Source: Puffinus mauretanicus (Eukaryota > Chordata > Aves > Procellariiformes > Procellariidae). From it: DNA of 64,000 nt. How positions within the stretch are numbered: the first letter of the stretch is position 1; each line of letters starts with the position of its first letter. The DNA lies in contig JAJKFH010001865.1 of assembly GCA_023333565.1 (NCBI GenBank), forward strand, positions 6,200,001 to 6,264,000, in the 5' to 3' direction. Shown piece by piece: positions 13,457-28,389 of this stretch. Below the pieces are notes generated by a model that worked only from the letters and a program-made list of their open reading frames with translations, was not told where the DNA came from and did no database searches. Both the position numbers and the translations under genes were made by a program.

Positions 13457-16400
13457 ATGTAAAATGCAATAATACTCTTTTCTGTTCAATCCTTCACTTG
13501 AACTGGTGATTGAAAGATCTGAGCCTAGATCAGTGTAATATAAAACACGCAGACCCTCAGGTATTGTCACTGAATGAGATCAAGTTGTGTGACATTAGTT
13601 TATTGTATTGCCATAGCTACCCTTCACTTCTTTGCTGTAACACACACAGGGGGTCAATAGCCTGGCTTTGGTCATTGCACATGAAATGAATCGTAACTAT
13701 CTTGCTGATATTTCCAGGTCTGCTGAGACATCTTTCCTTATGTTATGAGTTTTTGGGGGTGGGAACCACGCTGTCATTATTATTGTTGGAGGTCAAAGAA
13801 GGCCATGACTGCTGCCTAGGTCCTGCAGTGTTTATCCTAAAACAAATCATGAACATGAATTCCAGGGTCCTTTGAGGTACGAATTTGTAAGGTATCTGCC
13901 TGTCTAAGCACACTTTTCTAATAATAATGTGACACCCAAAATGATTAATGCAGGACTGCTAACAGATCCAGGTTTGTTGGCCAGTAATATCAGCAACTTA
14001 CAGTAACTTTGCAGGAGGTTTTAGCTTTGAGCTGATGGAGCAGGAGTTCAGAGGCAGTCAGAAAGGGAATCCTGCCTTCATCCAGGCTAATCATTCTGAT
14101 CTCAACTAGCCTGGCTTACGTTTTTCACTAATGTGAAGGTGGGATCCATGACATTGCTGCTCATTTGAAAAAAAAACCCTGCAGATTTCAGTTTAACACA
14201 GTGCATGTTTTAAGGACAGCTCAGGACAGCTACCTAGTATTGCATTAGTGAAGTGCCTTTAACTGTAACAAGCAAGAGAAAGTACAAGTGAAAGGGCAGA
14301 AAAGCCAGGGTGCCTATTAATTCCACGCTCTCCATTTGATGACATTTTGTAAAATTTGGAACAAAGCTTAAATTCTAGTTATTTGGACTCTGAGGCCAGA
14401 AGCAGCTTTTGGCACCTGAAGAGCAGGCTCAGGTCGTGTTCATTGTAAGACACAAAGGCAGAAAAGCAGAAATGCCAAATCCTTGTTCCAGCCAATGTCT
14501 TTCCAAATGTTAGGAAACAAATGTAGTAGCAGGGTTTTAGGCTACTGATATTAAGCCTATATTATGTGGACTCTGAGTTTACACGTAGATACACAGGTAT
14601 CTACATATTTCATAATAGTGTTTTGACTGAATACTGTTGCGTGCTTCAAACTAACATTCAGATGAATTCAAGTTCAGTTATTCTGCAGCTTATACAGCAT
14701 TGGATTAAAGCTAGATTTAGAGAAGGATCCCAGGGGCTACAAGAAAAAGAGGCTTGTATGCTGCTGCTAAGACTAATACAGTCATAGTTTATTAATGTAG
14801 ACAGTAATGCATAATGAAATGTCATTAATTCTCACATGTAATATTGGTTTCTAATTTGAGGAATTGTGTCCAATTATCTGTAGTTTAGTTATTCAGATTT
14901 ATAACTTGGCAACTCAGAACAAGGAAGTGCTGAATACTTCTCCATTACCTGAGAAGTCTGAAAAATAAAATACCTGTTCCTTATAAGGGCAGCCTGTATA
15001 TTTCTAAAGTCTTTTTGCTGTTCTGGATTTATGATTCCGTTCTCCAAGGGAGACACTGAAAAGCCATTCGGTAACTCACTGCACGCCTTGTTCCACATCT
15101 TTTTCCTTTGTATTAAGGCTTTTATTCATAAAAGGGCATTTTATTTCAGTGCCACTGTTAGGGGCTAATGTTTCAGTGCTCAGAGGCACCTTCCAGAAAA
15201 ATTTGTCAGGCTTTCTACCAGTTATGAAGATCACCAAGTTTACGTTCAGTATCTCAGACCATGCCTTCCTATCAAGCAACTAAGGATGTATCAACATAAT
15301 GTCAGCCAAGCTAGTACTTGTTATTGCCAAGGGTCATTTTTTAAAAATGCCCATTGGCATTTCATGTATTCTTCTCCCTGCCTGAGTTCAGGGACACTCT
15401 GAAGCTCCTTGCTGAAATTGCTTAAGAATTGGACCCCTTAAATAAAAAAATGTAAGTTGTTCCCCATAGAAAACACTGCTGATCTCAGCTGCAAGGCTTC
15501 CTCAGCCTGCTCAGCAGGGAAGCATGAAGATGTCAGGTAAACATAATCATGCTATTTGTGGAAAGTGTGAGATGAGAAAGAGGGAGGGTAATGAAGCATA
15601 GACAGAGCAATTCAGTTTCCCAGCCTATTTAGGTAGATTGTCTTTCTCTAATTGTTTTTCTCCCTGGAGGTACAAACACAGCGAATTTCGATACCATAAA
15701 GTTAAGCTTTATTATTGCAGCTTTCAGTTCTTTCACAAAGAAATATGTACTGTATTATAGCAGCGCCTAGTAGCAATGCTATAGTTAAGGATGTGCCAGC
15801 AGTTGTGCTACAGACCTCTATTTTTCCATGAGATGTAAAAACTAGTTTTAGGCTAAAATTAGGCATATAAGGTAGATGTCTAGATTCATATCAGTTTATG
15901 GAAAAAAAATTCCTAGGCGTGTTCTTTAGCGGATGCTAACAGTCCTTCCAAAAAAAAAAAAAATCCTGACACAATGTCATCTATATTACAAAAGGTTGGA
16001 TAGATACAAGTTAAATGTATCATTTTGCAAGTGTTTAATCATTGCCTCCGGTGACTTCAGTCATTATCTTCAGTATGAAATGAATTTCATCTCAGTGTAG
16101 CAAAAGATCTAAATTTTAATGGGTTTTGTCCGGCAGAAGCCAATCCAACAAAGCACATATTTATCTCATTAACACTTAAATACGTGAATAGTTCATTTGA
16201 AGCCATCAGGACAAGATTGTTCATCACCCTGCAGGACAGAGTTCAGAAGAAAACAAAATGCAGGCATATTTTAAAATTCAAGCAAACACTCGAGGACGTA
16301 GTATTTCTGTGTTCCCTTGCTCTATTGCGTAGTGAAAATCAGCAACTTTAAAGAGTCTATAAAAAGTCCTTAGGCAGGCAACAAATGTAGAAAGTTTAAT

Positions 16401-16654
16401 CTAAAAATTAAGGTCAGTAAGCATGTATTTGTATTTAGATACTGGCTATGCACTGACATCCAAAGCTATAGTCACACAAATGCAAGGCACCAGTAAAGCA
16501 GTAAATTTCAAAGTAACAGAGAAGAAAGTGAGCCCCGAAGTTAGATGTAACGACTGACAGGAAAGCAAATTAATGACAAAGTAGTAAGATCTAACTCTTA
16601 TATTGTCTACTTATGACTAGAACTTAGAGTGCTTTCCAAGCAATTTGATAGCAT

Positions 16655-16775
16655 TACCTAGATTTCACAGAGAGGGAAAGCAAAGTATATGCAGATTAAG
16701 AGATTTAGCCAAGGTCATTCACCAGGCCAGTGACAAGAGTTAGGAGCAGTAGCCCAGCAGACTGGTACCAGTTCA
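16655..16775 (+). repeat. MIR/L2-like ancient interspersed repeat
   Basis: The sequence runs through an ordered series of blocks: CACAGAGAGGGAAAG, then GATTTAGCCAAGGTCA, then CCAGGCCAGTGACAAGAG. This matches the well-known core and tail of MIR/L2 elements (…cacagagaggttaagtgacttgcccaaggtcac…agtggcagagc…). Divergence is high, as expected for an element that predates amniote radiation. Orientation is plus and the boundaries are approximate. Confidence 0.6.
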
Positions 16776-19700
16776 GTCACCGCCCATATGATGCTTTTTC
16801 CTGCAGCAGGTGAGCAGCGCAGTTCAGCATGCCTCCCGCCCCAGCAGACTTGGCTGTTTGAGCCACTGATAGCGCAAGGCAGCCTGAAGAGGCTACCGCC
16901 TGCCTAGTAACGTCCCACCACTCCTCAGCTGCACCTTGTTAACCATCTGACCACTTGCTCTTACCTACATTAAATAATAGCCAAACTGACACTCACAGGC
17001 TACTTAGCACTTACCACAAAGTGCAGCAGCCTGCACTGAGGTGGTTACCATGGCAGAAGCGATGCACAGCAACTTGCTGTCCTGTGATAAGTTGGCTTAA
17101 GCGGTGCACTCCCCTTGCCAAAGCAAGTGCCCCAGCTGAGCCGTCGCTTGCTGGGCACCTAGGTTAGAGCCAGGGCTTGCACACCTGCCTGCAGACATGG
17201 GGCAGAAGAGGAGGGCAGTGGAGCTGGGAGCGTGCAGTAGGAGGGAAATGGGCATTTGATGGTCAGGTTCCTAGGGTGACATATGTGAAAAATACCTAAA
17301 AGATAAAAGCATGGGTCTGGGTACAACAAAATGAAATCTGAAGGACAAAAGACACCATGAGTTGCTGGAGATGTGAGCATGGGCTGAGACGGTGTGCGGA
17401 AGGCAGTACAGTTGGAGGGGGTGTGATGGCACAGAATGTCACAGCGTCTGGAGACAGGTACAAGGAAATAGCAGTAGGGAGCCTGTAGGGTCAGATCAAA
17501 ATGTTACCGTTATTTAGAGGACTATGCTACAGGATGTAGAGTACGACAAAACCTGGGCTCTTGAGTGAGCAGCGGGGGGGGTCCCCTGAGTGAGCTGATC
17601 CTAGATCTCATGAAAAGAGAGTAACAAGACTGTCTCATTAACTGCAGGTCTTTAATGGTCTAACTATGTATTTGAATTGCATAATGCTAGATCAGAGAAT
17701 AATTTTGACTGTTCTCTCCAAAGCTATTAGCTTGGGAGGGAGAAGTACTATTTATTTTCTGAAAAAAGCTCCAGCAAAAAGGTCTGAGAAAAACAGAAAA
17801 AGGCTACAGTCGATGTACGCAGGAAAGAGAGCATATCAAAAGAAATTATTTCACCGTCTGAGGGACCCTGTCACAAGGACTACGCTGTTGCCCAGTTCTG
17901 AAGTCCCCAATATAGCAAAGTGCCAAAGAGTAAATAGGTTAATGGAGGATGCCCGGCATTCTACCCTGCTGGAAGCAGATATGATGCATTGCCCTGGACA
18001 TGCTGTGCACCAACATTTTGCCATTGCTGTGTTACTCTGGCAAATGCACCATGCGACATTTTAATACAACAATCTTTCAGTCCTTATAAGTGTAAAGCAC
18101 CTGGAAGCATAATAGAGAAACAGATAAGAAAAGTGAAAAATGTTCAACTTCTGGGTTTTTTTTTTTTTACTAAGTTTTCTCAGTAATTATCTTGTGACCT
18201 ATGAACTATACCAAAAAAAGTTTTTCAGTAGCATAATTATGTTCAACAAGGGTGTTTGCAGACTGCTAATAACAGAGCCAAGATTTCTACTGTTTCTGAT
18301 TTTTTGTTTTAGCTTTTGCCTCTCACATTCCCTCTCTCTTTCGCAACCGTGAACAAACAAGTCATTCAGCACTGCATTCACATTGGCAAAAATACCAGGG
18401 AGAAAAGAAACCTTCTCTGTCAAATACTTCTGTGGGTTGGTGGGCTAAAAATATGCAGGATGCTATGCTGCAAACAGTGTTATCCAAAAAGATAAAATTC
18501 TTTGGTTTATGGTTTGCTTTCAACAAGAAACGTTGGACCCTTGCAGTAATGATGGGTATTTCAGTTGGTTATATATTAGGTATGCATGTATATGTAAATA
18601 CATGTACACACATCCTATTACACATCTGAGAGAAAAATAATCGAGTTAAAGAGCTCCAGTCCCCCCCACTCCTCCCAGCTATCCAGGAAAAACAATAAGC
18701 AGTTCAGCAGGTGGCATCATGTGTATGGGGTGAAACACAAATTTCTATCAGGAAACAGTACGTGGTAACTTTTTACTTACAGTGCACAGAGGGAACCCTC
18801 AGTTTACGCAGCCAGTTGTCAATACTTGTCTGAATATTTTGATGGCTTTACTTTGTTCCTTGCAAGGCAGTGTGCACCAGTGCTATTGTGGGGGTCACAT
18901 AACATCTTTTCCACTGCTTTATAAACACAAATTTTTCCTTGTATTTCTACTACTTCCTGCACTTCTACAGAGGCAGCGGCAGTTTAGTGCAAAGCATTTT
19001 GTATGCCACTAGAGCACATCTGCAGTTACTGTAAACTAACACCATTCTTTGAAGTTAACAAAGGCACACCTGTGTATAGCAGTTGAAGACCACTCATCTA
19101 TGCTTTCCTTAACAACATGGTAAGAATTACTTCACAGATAACAGAAATCGCTAGAGAATTTAATACGAAATAACCTTACCAGGATACAACTGTTTCAAAT
19201 ATAATTGAGTATTCAGAGGACTTAATTAGAACATTAAAAAGTTACCTCAGTTTTTTATTAATTCTATAAATTTTGGAAAAAAAAATATACAACCCCCAAA
19301 CCAAAAAAAGTTAGATAAGAGATACCATACCAAACAAAACATATTCCTCAATGATGTCAGGGGATGCCTACACTAGAAAATTAATGAGAATGTCATGAGT
19401 TAAAAGGGAGTAATGTGAGACTGTCATACTGCGTGTACATTGCCATGCATTTCAAAAAAGAACATACATTTGTTTTCTAATCCAGTTGACAGGACATAGA
19501 CCAAAAAATCAGATTAAAGTGGCACTCTGCTCTGACTCTGCTGAATCCTAAACCCATGTTAATATAATGGCAAGCAATGAATAGTTTATGGAAATAACAG
19601 GCCAGCACATAGAAGCAAGATTCTGGTCTCTACCTGGTAGTGCTTTTGTAACCAGGAAGAATAATTGCAAGAGGACACCTTTTCTCTTAAGTGCACAGTC

Positions 19701-19877
19701 ATTTGCAAATCTTAAAATGCAACTCCTGTCAAGCTGCACAGTGCCCATCGTGCATATTTTTAGCAGCCAGGCATTTAGATTCATGATTAAGAATGTATAG
19801 TTCACTACAAGAAATCAGTCATTTGAATCCAGCGGTGATAAGTATTGATTTTGAACCAATGTGATTTCTTTCTGTAT

Positions 19878-19912
19878 TAAAAAAAAAAAAAGAAAAAGAA
19901 AAAAGAAACCTC
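19878..19912. repeat. A-rich simple repeat with GAAAAAG motif
   Basis: A run of about 13 A is followed by GAAAAAGAAAAAAG. Very similar tracts occur at about 20866-20885 and 39650-39677. These may be poly(A)-derived tails or simple expansions; no retrogene body is recognisable upstream of any of them. Confidence 0.7.
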
Positions 19913-22449
19913 TGCTAGGCTTTTTTCTTCATTATATCCATGGGAACGGAAAGAAGAATTATGAAAAGGAGGTGATAAAGGTTAGAAAGTTCAGTTCTTA
20001 GCTTCCTTCTTTTTCCTCATCTTTTTTCCTACCATTTGTAATTTTTTGGAAAAGCTTATTTTGACCAGTGCAAATCCTTTGGTATGGTACTTTTCACCTG
20101 CAGGAAAGAACCATGGGACGATAGTGCAGTAACAAACTAACACTGTATCTCTCCTTTAAAGAACATTAGCAGAAATAAAAAGGTGCGATTAGACTTTTCA
20201 TTCTTCAACATTGACTTATAAATGGCAGCGATTAAATACACTAGCATAGGCAACAAAGCGTGTGATACCAGATTAGTTACCTGGCTTTTGCAGTATATTT
20301 TTTGTTGCCATGTTTGGTAGTTAGCATCCATTTTCATTTCCAATTGACATATATTTCCCCTCATAATGGCTAGAAGCTTTAAGTATGTGTGTCTTCACCT
20401 ACGTTTTAGTGATTGTTTCACTTAAAATTACAGTACCGGTTGTGCTGAAAAGTCACTTCTATATAATACTGGAAACAAGTTTCCTAAACAAAATTACAAG
20501 TACGAGCAGGTAGAAACTCTGCAGGGATCCTGGTTTTTGTGGAGCTGTTTTCAAACTATTTCTACTATTTAATTATTGAAAGTGAGGGCTTGTATTTACA
20601 CAGATTTTATCTGCCACCAGCTTTGTTTCTTTGCTAAGACCACAGGAAGTTCCCTTATTCTAACTTCTGTACTTGCTGTTATTAGAAACGACATTTATTA
20701 TGAGGCTCCACAAAAGCCAGGGGTAAGATGGCTCCATTTATAAATCTAGAGATGTCAGAAGGGTCACAAAAGCCTGAGTGGTACTTGGTTTCAATAATTC
20801 AGGACTTTTCACCCTAAATCCATATATTTAAAAAATGCTGATTCATCTTATTTTTCAGGATTAAAAAAAAAGAAAAAGAAAAACCAGCACAAACTTTTAT
20901 CTGCCCCTTAATTTTACAGATGAAAACAATATAATATTTCCTACTTAAAATTCACTGAACTTCCTGGAAGTAAAGTACAGTTTCACACAGAATGCAATAT
21001 AGAATATTGGAGGCAGATTAATTCAAACATTGCAAAGTTGAAACCCATAAAATATTTAGAAAACTCAGAAACAAGAAGGAATACCAGCTAATCTGACCTC
21101 TTATGCAGTATTAATTACTGTTTAGTGTTACTGTTATTGCTGAGGTACTTCCACAATTATCACTCAGGAAATTACTGAAGGAGGTCTTGATGAAAAATAA
21201 AGAATTCATGTATTAAATGCTTTTAAAAATACATCATTGATTATTAGATACAATGGTAATGTATAAAAGCTATATGCCAGGATCTGAATACTAGTACAGA
21301 AAGGCTGAGATGTAACGTAAGACTTATACTTCATTTCAAAAAGGAACAATAAACATTTTAAAAATTAATGTAGCAAAACTGGGTTTATAGTTATTTATCC
21401 TGCAGAGCAGTTCATATTACCATGAACACGGTAGGTAGTGTAAAAAGAAAAAAAATGCTTTTTTTCCCCAAGAGTGGTTCAGAAATGGCAGATCCTGTCA
21501 GCACTATCATTCAGTATATCACTGGCAAGACCACATTTTACCTCATATTTTATTCCTACAACTTGAAATTGCTCTTTTGCTTCTCCTACCGCACAATGCT
21601 GTCTAGTTGATGCCCATTAGGGAAACTCAACCTGCGGACACTGACAATTTGTTAGAAAACTATCAACATTGACAGCAAACAGTGTCCAAAGAAATAATAC
21701 AGGTTTAGTTACTAAAATAGATGAATCAATTTTTGTTTTGCCTTAAACAACAGTTTGCATTCATATATGATGTAGCATGAAATAGAAACAGGTGTTGTGA
21801 CCACAGTTTAGGCCGTTGTAGGCACTTGCAGAAATCAAAAATCATAAATCAGGTTGGCACAGCTTAGAAATTTTGTATAGGAGAGAAACATTTCCAGAAG
21901 AGAGAAAGTTGTTACAAATATATATAGCACTGGACAGTGGTGTATAGTTTTTTATTGACTCAGTAGGATTTAAGATGTCAAAATGAGTAGTGATTTTACA
22001 GAAGAACAGAGTAGGTATTGTGAAAGACACAAGACACTTCAGCATCCATCTCTGGGTACTTTAGCTGGGCATCTAAAATCACAGGTTGCAATTCTGGAAT
22101 TTAAAGGCAAGCTATATAAACTTACAAGACCTGTCCTAGGAGCAGGGTACCTTTTCTGGTACCAGCATAGATCAAACCCTGTTTGATTTAACTACTGTAT
22201 TTTCATATCCTTATCCTGTATGTGAACAGCAGTAGCTTTTGAAATATTTTAAATAGTGACAAGCAGAGTAAGTGATTCTACTTGACAGTGTTAGGAGTAT
22301 GAAACTGCACATTTCTCAGTTGTGAGGTGAGATACTATGCTTCCTTGCAAAGGCTCCAACCTTTTCCTATTATCTGTTTTTAAAAGTACATGCAGTTTGC
22401 TCATTATATGAAGAGATCCTTCAAATAGTGCTGAGTGCATAGAGGCTCC

Positions 22450-22469
22450 TTAATAAAGTACTTTATTAA
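22450..22469. repeat. Perfect 20-bp palindrome, AT-rich
   Basis: TTAATAAAGT is followed directly by its exact reverse complement ACTTTATTAA, with no spacer. It sits among TAAT/ATTA motifs (ATTAGTTTTAATCATTAATC immediately downstream) of the kind bound by homeodomain proteins. No function is shown by the sequence itself. Confidence 0.85.
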
Positions 22470-25400
22470 TAATTTTCCATTAGTTTTAATCATTAATCCC
22501 TGGGGTCAATTTGTACTTATTCATTTCCACTAAACCTTTGTAAAACTCGTCACAATGACTTCCAGACAAACAATGCATATCACCAAAAATTCAGACAGCC
22601 TCAGACACAGAAGAGTGACACTGTTTGAAATTTTATATGAAGCTTAGATCATTTTTCCATCACAGTTTTAGGACTGCTATACAATTGCCCATCAGATGCT
22701 GAACGGCAATGAAAACACTACAGTGCAGATGACGCTACAGCTCTAGTATATGGGGTGTTACACTAAGGTCGGTGCCAAAATAAAGCAATATAGTGTTAGC
22801 AGTGTTTCTTATTTCACATGTGTGCTGTATTTCAAAATGAGAGTGGTAATCTATACTTGAAATACAGATACAAATCAGCAATATACTCCCTTTAGTGGTT
22901 TTTTTTTTGCTATGGTGTGCTGCACTGCTTGGCCAACAGAGGAGCTAGTTTAAGATTTCATAACACAACCAAATAAAAAATGTTCTGATTTGTGTCGTTT
23001 CAGAGAAAACCAACATGAAATTCAATAACTTTAATGTAAGGTTTGGCTTAGGTCTGTGATTAACCAAGGTATCAAAAAAAATCCATTTCATCAGTTACAT
23101 AGGTATAACAGTTCAGTCATAATCAAGCTCTGTATTTTGGGTGCCACCTGAACCTGAAAGTCACTGTGAACTAGGCTCTCAACTGATGCGAGTCCCTTCA
23201 CAGCAGGGTGTTGCAAAAAATACTGGTAAAAAGTATTTGTGTGGTAAGCATGCCAAGTTTGGTTGTTCTGTTAATTTACCAAACAGTACCTTTTTCCCTG
23301 AGGATGGCACATTGAGAACAACATTTTTTTAATCAAGGGTTTTCATGCCAGCTAATTCATAAAGTCTTGGTTTTGAAGATAGGCTTGTGTATTTTTGCTG
23401 TTTCATAGCAGCATCCGCACCAGAGCAATAACACAATCCACAGACCGCACTGTGCTGCCCATCTGCAAGTGATCAACTTGCAGAGCTGCACTTGTAAGCC
23501 TGCAGTTCTCAATGCCCATCAAAATCTGCTAGAAGCAGGTTTGTTTCTTCTGGTACAGTTTGTTGCACATTCTTCATGTAAAGGTAACAACCAGTTCTTC
23601 TGAAGTTGCATTCATGTCTAGCAAATCTGCATGGGTTTATGACTTTTCCCTCCAATTTACAGTACCTACATCTGCATGAATACATCTGAGGTTGGTCTCG
23701 CCTCCCTCCCAGTGTATTTCATTGCTACCACTCTCTTCTCTAAGCATGAGGATTCATGACCATACCTGTATCTCAGACAACAGCACTCCAATTTGTACTG
23801 CTTCAAGTACCATGCTTCCCTTTTCCTTTCTCTTTGCAGCTGACAACATGGAAGGTGGATCTCCAGTTACGCTTTAAAGGGATTAAAACTTACACGGAAA
23901 CCCCTAGTCTCTGAAGAAACAACTGAGAGTAAATAATGGTGGACAGTATGCCTCATAAATGCAGTCCTCTTTTTCTATTGGTGAATGTGTAAAGGCTTTT
24001 ATGATTTAACTTGTTGCATATTTTAAATTGTTAACTTAATAGTTGCTGTGAATAATTCTAGCACTGTATTGCAATATAGCCAGCTATCAAGCTATTAACC
24101 TTTTGATTTCTGTTCCTTGTATCTTTCAGTTTCAAACTCTGTGAGAAAAATTCAAACCATTCTGTGCTGTAGTAAGAAGGAATAGCTCAAAGTCAACCAA
24201 ACAGAAGTGAAACCCATGACTTTTCCATTTTCACTGAAACACTAAGCAAGAAGAATTTAATCCACTTTTTGGAGTGAAACAGCCATTTAGCTTTGCTGAG
24301 CATGATATAAATTGCTGTTTGTCCGTATATTCACTTTGCTATTTATTTGATTGTTTTGTAAAGCATTTTGGTACTCCATGGGTAGGAAAATATATCATAC
24401 AAGACTGAAATTAAATTGTCTGTTCTGTTGAAGATGAAACATTCTCTTAAGTGTTTATCCTGCTACAGACTCAGAGCTGTGTAGAGATAAGCGGGTGTTT
24501 TATAATTACTGAGTTTGAATACTACTGCCAGTTTTATATGTTTAATAATACATTACATATTTAGATCCATGGGGTGCCATATAAAGACAGAAAAATGAAA
24601 CACAGACCTCATTAACTAGTGTTTTGTTCTTTACAGGGTCTTGCTACTACCAAATACTGAAACTTGCCTGAAAAGTTCAAATGGCACTTTGTCGGAGAAA
24701 TCAGCATCTGCAAATGTGTCCACTCTGCTTTAAGCTTTGTTTTTGAAAATTCTTATCTGCCTCTATAAACACTATTGGAGATTCACAAGTTGGGAATAAA
24801 TAATGAAATTGCAGCTGTCTACGGAATTTGAGGAAAGCTATTAAAAAATATGCCCAGTATCAGCCTCTTTGTTCTTTCCATTAGTGATGACACTATTTCT
24901 TGAGTCAGTGGCTCTTGCAAATGACCTTTATGTGTCAGCAGCAGGAAAATAATATACTTTGTCTACCTCAACGGATGGTAGTAGAAATACCAATTAGAAC
25001 TTCAGCAACCTCCTTTGCAGTCATTGCCATCTACTAACTTAGGGACATGGAGGGCATATGAAACGTTCTTCAGACTTGCACAGCCATAATTTAATTCCTG
25101 GTATTCTTTGTTTCTTCCCTATATCACCAAAAAGGTGCAGAATGCACTTGCAAGAGAGAAGGTTCATGAACCTGCTTTCTCTGCGCTCTGATGGCAGACC
25201 GACAAGCAAGTGAATTAAATATAGGAACTGATATATGAATTACGAATTTAAGAGCAAAATGACCTTACTTCTCTGAATTTAGGTTTACAGGATAACCCAT
25301 AAGATTCACTCTGCTTAACATGCCTGCAGCACACAGACTAATTAAGAGGCGGGGAGAAAAGACACAAATGGAGAAAGCATTATAAGAAAATGACAATTTA

Positions 25401-28389
25401 GTTCCTTTCTATAGAGAAAAACAGCTAATAGCTAAGTAGCCAATTCTTTCATGAAAAATGGTGTATTCCAGCTGATGTTGGCCAATATGGTTCGTATGTT
25501 TTTCATCGGATTTACTTATTGCCAAGAGCCCCTACAACATCAGTGAAGAGATTTGACTCCTGCAAAACCGCCACATTAAGTTCCTTACTGGCTTCAGTTT
25601 TCCTCCCATACTTTCAAGGTATAAAACTGCCCACTCCAAACCTTTAACCTTCTCAAGGATTCAACCACAGTTTGAGGTCCATTCCAATAGTTATTCTTTT
25701 GTCAGAAACTCGAATGAATGGTCATACCCTTGAACCATCCTCACTAGGATGAAAAGGAAATGCAATGATAAGTCCACGGAGTGGCCAAAACAAAAAAAAC
25801 AAAAAGGAGTGCTTCACTGGAATCAGAATACTGAAGATAAAGATGGATAGCTGCAGGTCAGTCATTAATTCAAACATCGAGAAAAGGAGAGACGCAATAC
25901 TTGTCTCCCACTTACCTTCATCCAAAAATAGCATTCTGTGAAATGATTCTTAAACTCAGTGAACATTCAAAAAACAAAATGTAATACAGAAATGCATAAC
26001 CATGGTGGGGTTCAGAGGAAGTAAAAAAAGTGGATCTTGGGTAAGACATAGTAATAAAAACCTCATGTTTTGATTTTGCTGTCAGGAAGGAGGAATACAA
26101 CATGAACCAAATAACATTTTCAGAAGTTACAAAGTGACGTACAACTCTGATTCTGACTGAAAGTTAATTCAGAAATCATGGTTAATGACTGAGCTAAGAA
26201 AAAGGGAGGCTATAACTGACACAGGAAATGAGTATAAGACTCCTGGCAAAAAAAATAATGTAAGCAGCAAAGACAATATTCTCCAAAGGCAAGAGTAAAG
26301 TGCCATACATAATGCCTTTTACTAGCAATGAGTTTGCTGGCAGAAACATGCAAGTCACAAGAGAGGTCTAGTATAAATATATTTTTCTCAACTCAGAGGT
26401 GTTAGAAAAAGCATCCTGGGATCACACAGCCAAATGAACAAGGAGAGTATCTCCAAGCAAAGGTGGAATGCCAACTTCCTAAGCTCTTTCTCCAGAAATA
26501 CTTTCTTAAGTAGCCTTGAACAATTAAGATGCATAATACTGCTGTCAAATTCCAAGTAAATTTCAGGCAGATGAAAAAGAATTTCTGAAGAGCCCTTGAT
26601 ATAAGCACCAGCTTTAAGTGAGGCAGACCTGAACTGGCATTCACTGACCCAGGGGAACGTAAATGTTATCTGCTTTGCTTCCATAATAGCTACTGCAGCA
26701 AGGACTAGGTTTTTGGCTGATGAGGTCAGTTCAAGTCACCTAGGGCAAATCACAGGTGTTAGGGAAGTGACTATAAAATAGCTTATTGAAAAGCTATTAA
26801 AATGAATAAAGCATTTCCTTTGTCTTCAAAGACCTGTGGGCAGCACACCACGGAAACCTGGACAGTGTTTTCTGAACACTCTTTCAATCTACACATCGTC
26901 CAAGAACAGACGTTCAGATATTCTATAGTACAGAAGTGATTAGTATATCCCCTTTACAATCAGCTCAGAAGCGTTTGTATCTAATGACCAGAAAGTGTTA
27001 TTCCTTATTCATCATTCTCAAAGAGTGCAATGTGTTTCTCTCCCTAAGAAACTGTGCTAAAAACTGTCATGCTTTCTGGAAGATTTGAGCTAAAACTTCC
27101 ACCTCATCCTGCAATTCTGTATTTTTTTATATATATATAAGAAAAAAATCTGTTGCATATGATCCTTTAATGCATGTTTTACAATCCTACCAAAATAATA
27201 GTCCACTTGACAAATATTTCTCCTTGAGTAAACTCTATACATAGTTAGATCAATACACCTAGTGGTCAAATGCTGTCCTTAGAAAGCTCAGATTAATCCG
27301 TTTCCTTCTTTGTAGCAGAGCAAAGAACAAGTTTAATTGACATTTGCTTTAGCTGCAGCAAAGTTGTATGGGAAACAAATTCAGCAGATAGGAATACACT
27401 CTAATTCTTTCTCTTTTCTCACCCATAATTCTCACTTTTAGTAGTGGACATTGGCAGGGGAAATGGCAATTGAGGACAAAATGCAGTCTACAGAGAAGTG
27501 TGATCATATATATCATACCATAAATGTAATATTTCTCCATCACCTGTCTCAATTTCTAATGTGCTTGCCTGGCTTTACTCCAGTAGATCTTGGGTTCAAC
27601 AGAGCTACGACACCGGTACTCAGATAACTGGGTGTACATAATAGCTCCACATGAGCAATGGCAGTTTTAAATTGTTGCTTTAGAGCTGTTGGTTTTGAGA
27701 TTTAGTGAATAAAGTGAGATTGGCAGGTGATAGGGGAGGAATATGCATAGGGCCTACAGCATTACTCGTAGCTGTTCTTACTTGTCAACAGCCTAACTAG
27801 CTAACCAGAAATCTGTTATCAAGACTTCCAGTAAGATTGTAAGCACCAGTGTTGCTCTGAAGTATTATACATATACAAGTTTTGAATGATTTTTTTTCCA
27901 CAAGAAGATTTCAGTGACCTAGAAAATTATGTAGTGTGCAGATGACAGGGAGACCTTTAAAAAAAAAAAAACAAACCAACACAAATTACCAGTATACCAC
28001 CAATGCTCTAAATGGAGCATGACTGAGATTAGTGAAAGATAATTTGTCTTTAAGAGAGGAAAATCACTACCATCAAGACTGGAGAGTACTATATAATGGG
28101 TTACATCTATAATGCAGATTACAGTCTCACAGCAAAACAGAGTAAAGCTTTCCAATTATTCAATGGAGTACCTCACATAGCCAAGCCCTGACTTCCTTCA
28201 CGACAGTGAAAAAACACTTCCACTTCCAGAAGACATGATTTTTTCACATGCACACCAACATGGGAGAGCTTTGTTTAGCAACACAACTTCAAATTCAAGT
28301 GAACTATATTCAGCTGATGGGGTAATATATGTAAGCTGACTGAAAATCAAGACAGTCTGAGCCTGTCCCTCATTAAAGCTGACTTGCTG

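Larger units (their letters stand above)
9051..16650. other. Non-coding DNA with simple repeats
   Basis: No gene recognised. The region holds two T-rich tracts (about 11220-11260), a 14-base C run at 12438-12451, a 19-bp direct repeat at 13397-13456 and A-runs near 15949. At about 12258-12300 the sequence (…GGTGTAAATCACTGCACTTTTACTT…) resembles old amniote interspersed-repeat consensus in pattern only. Open frames of up to 118 codons near 12.8-13.4 kb look like chance. Confidence 0.55.
16776..28385. other. Non-coding DNA, no gene recognised
   Basis: No convincing exon was found. The longest frame (17666-18064, 132 codons) has no recognisable domain and looks like chance. The region contains poly-A/T tracts near 18158, 19878, 20868 and 22899, a perfect 20-bp palindrome at 22450-22469, and a TA run at about 27128-27139. 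The part around 16.78-17.45 kb is slightly more GC-rich but shows no promoter I can defend. Confidence 0.55.

Noticed and set aside
17666..18064. 132-codon plus-strand frame
   Set aside because: No motif or plausible exon boundaries. It ends in ordinary non-coding sequence and gives no sign of a real protein.
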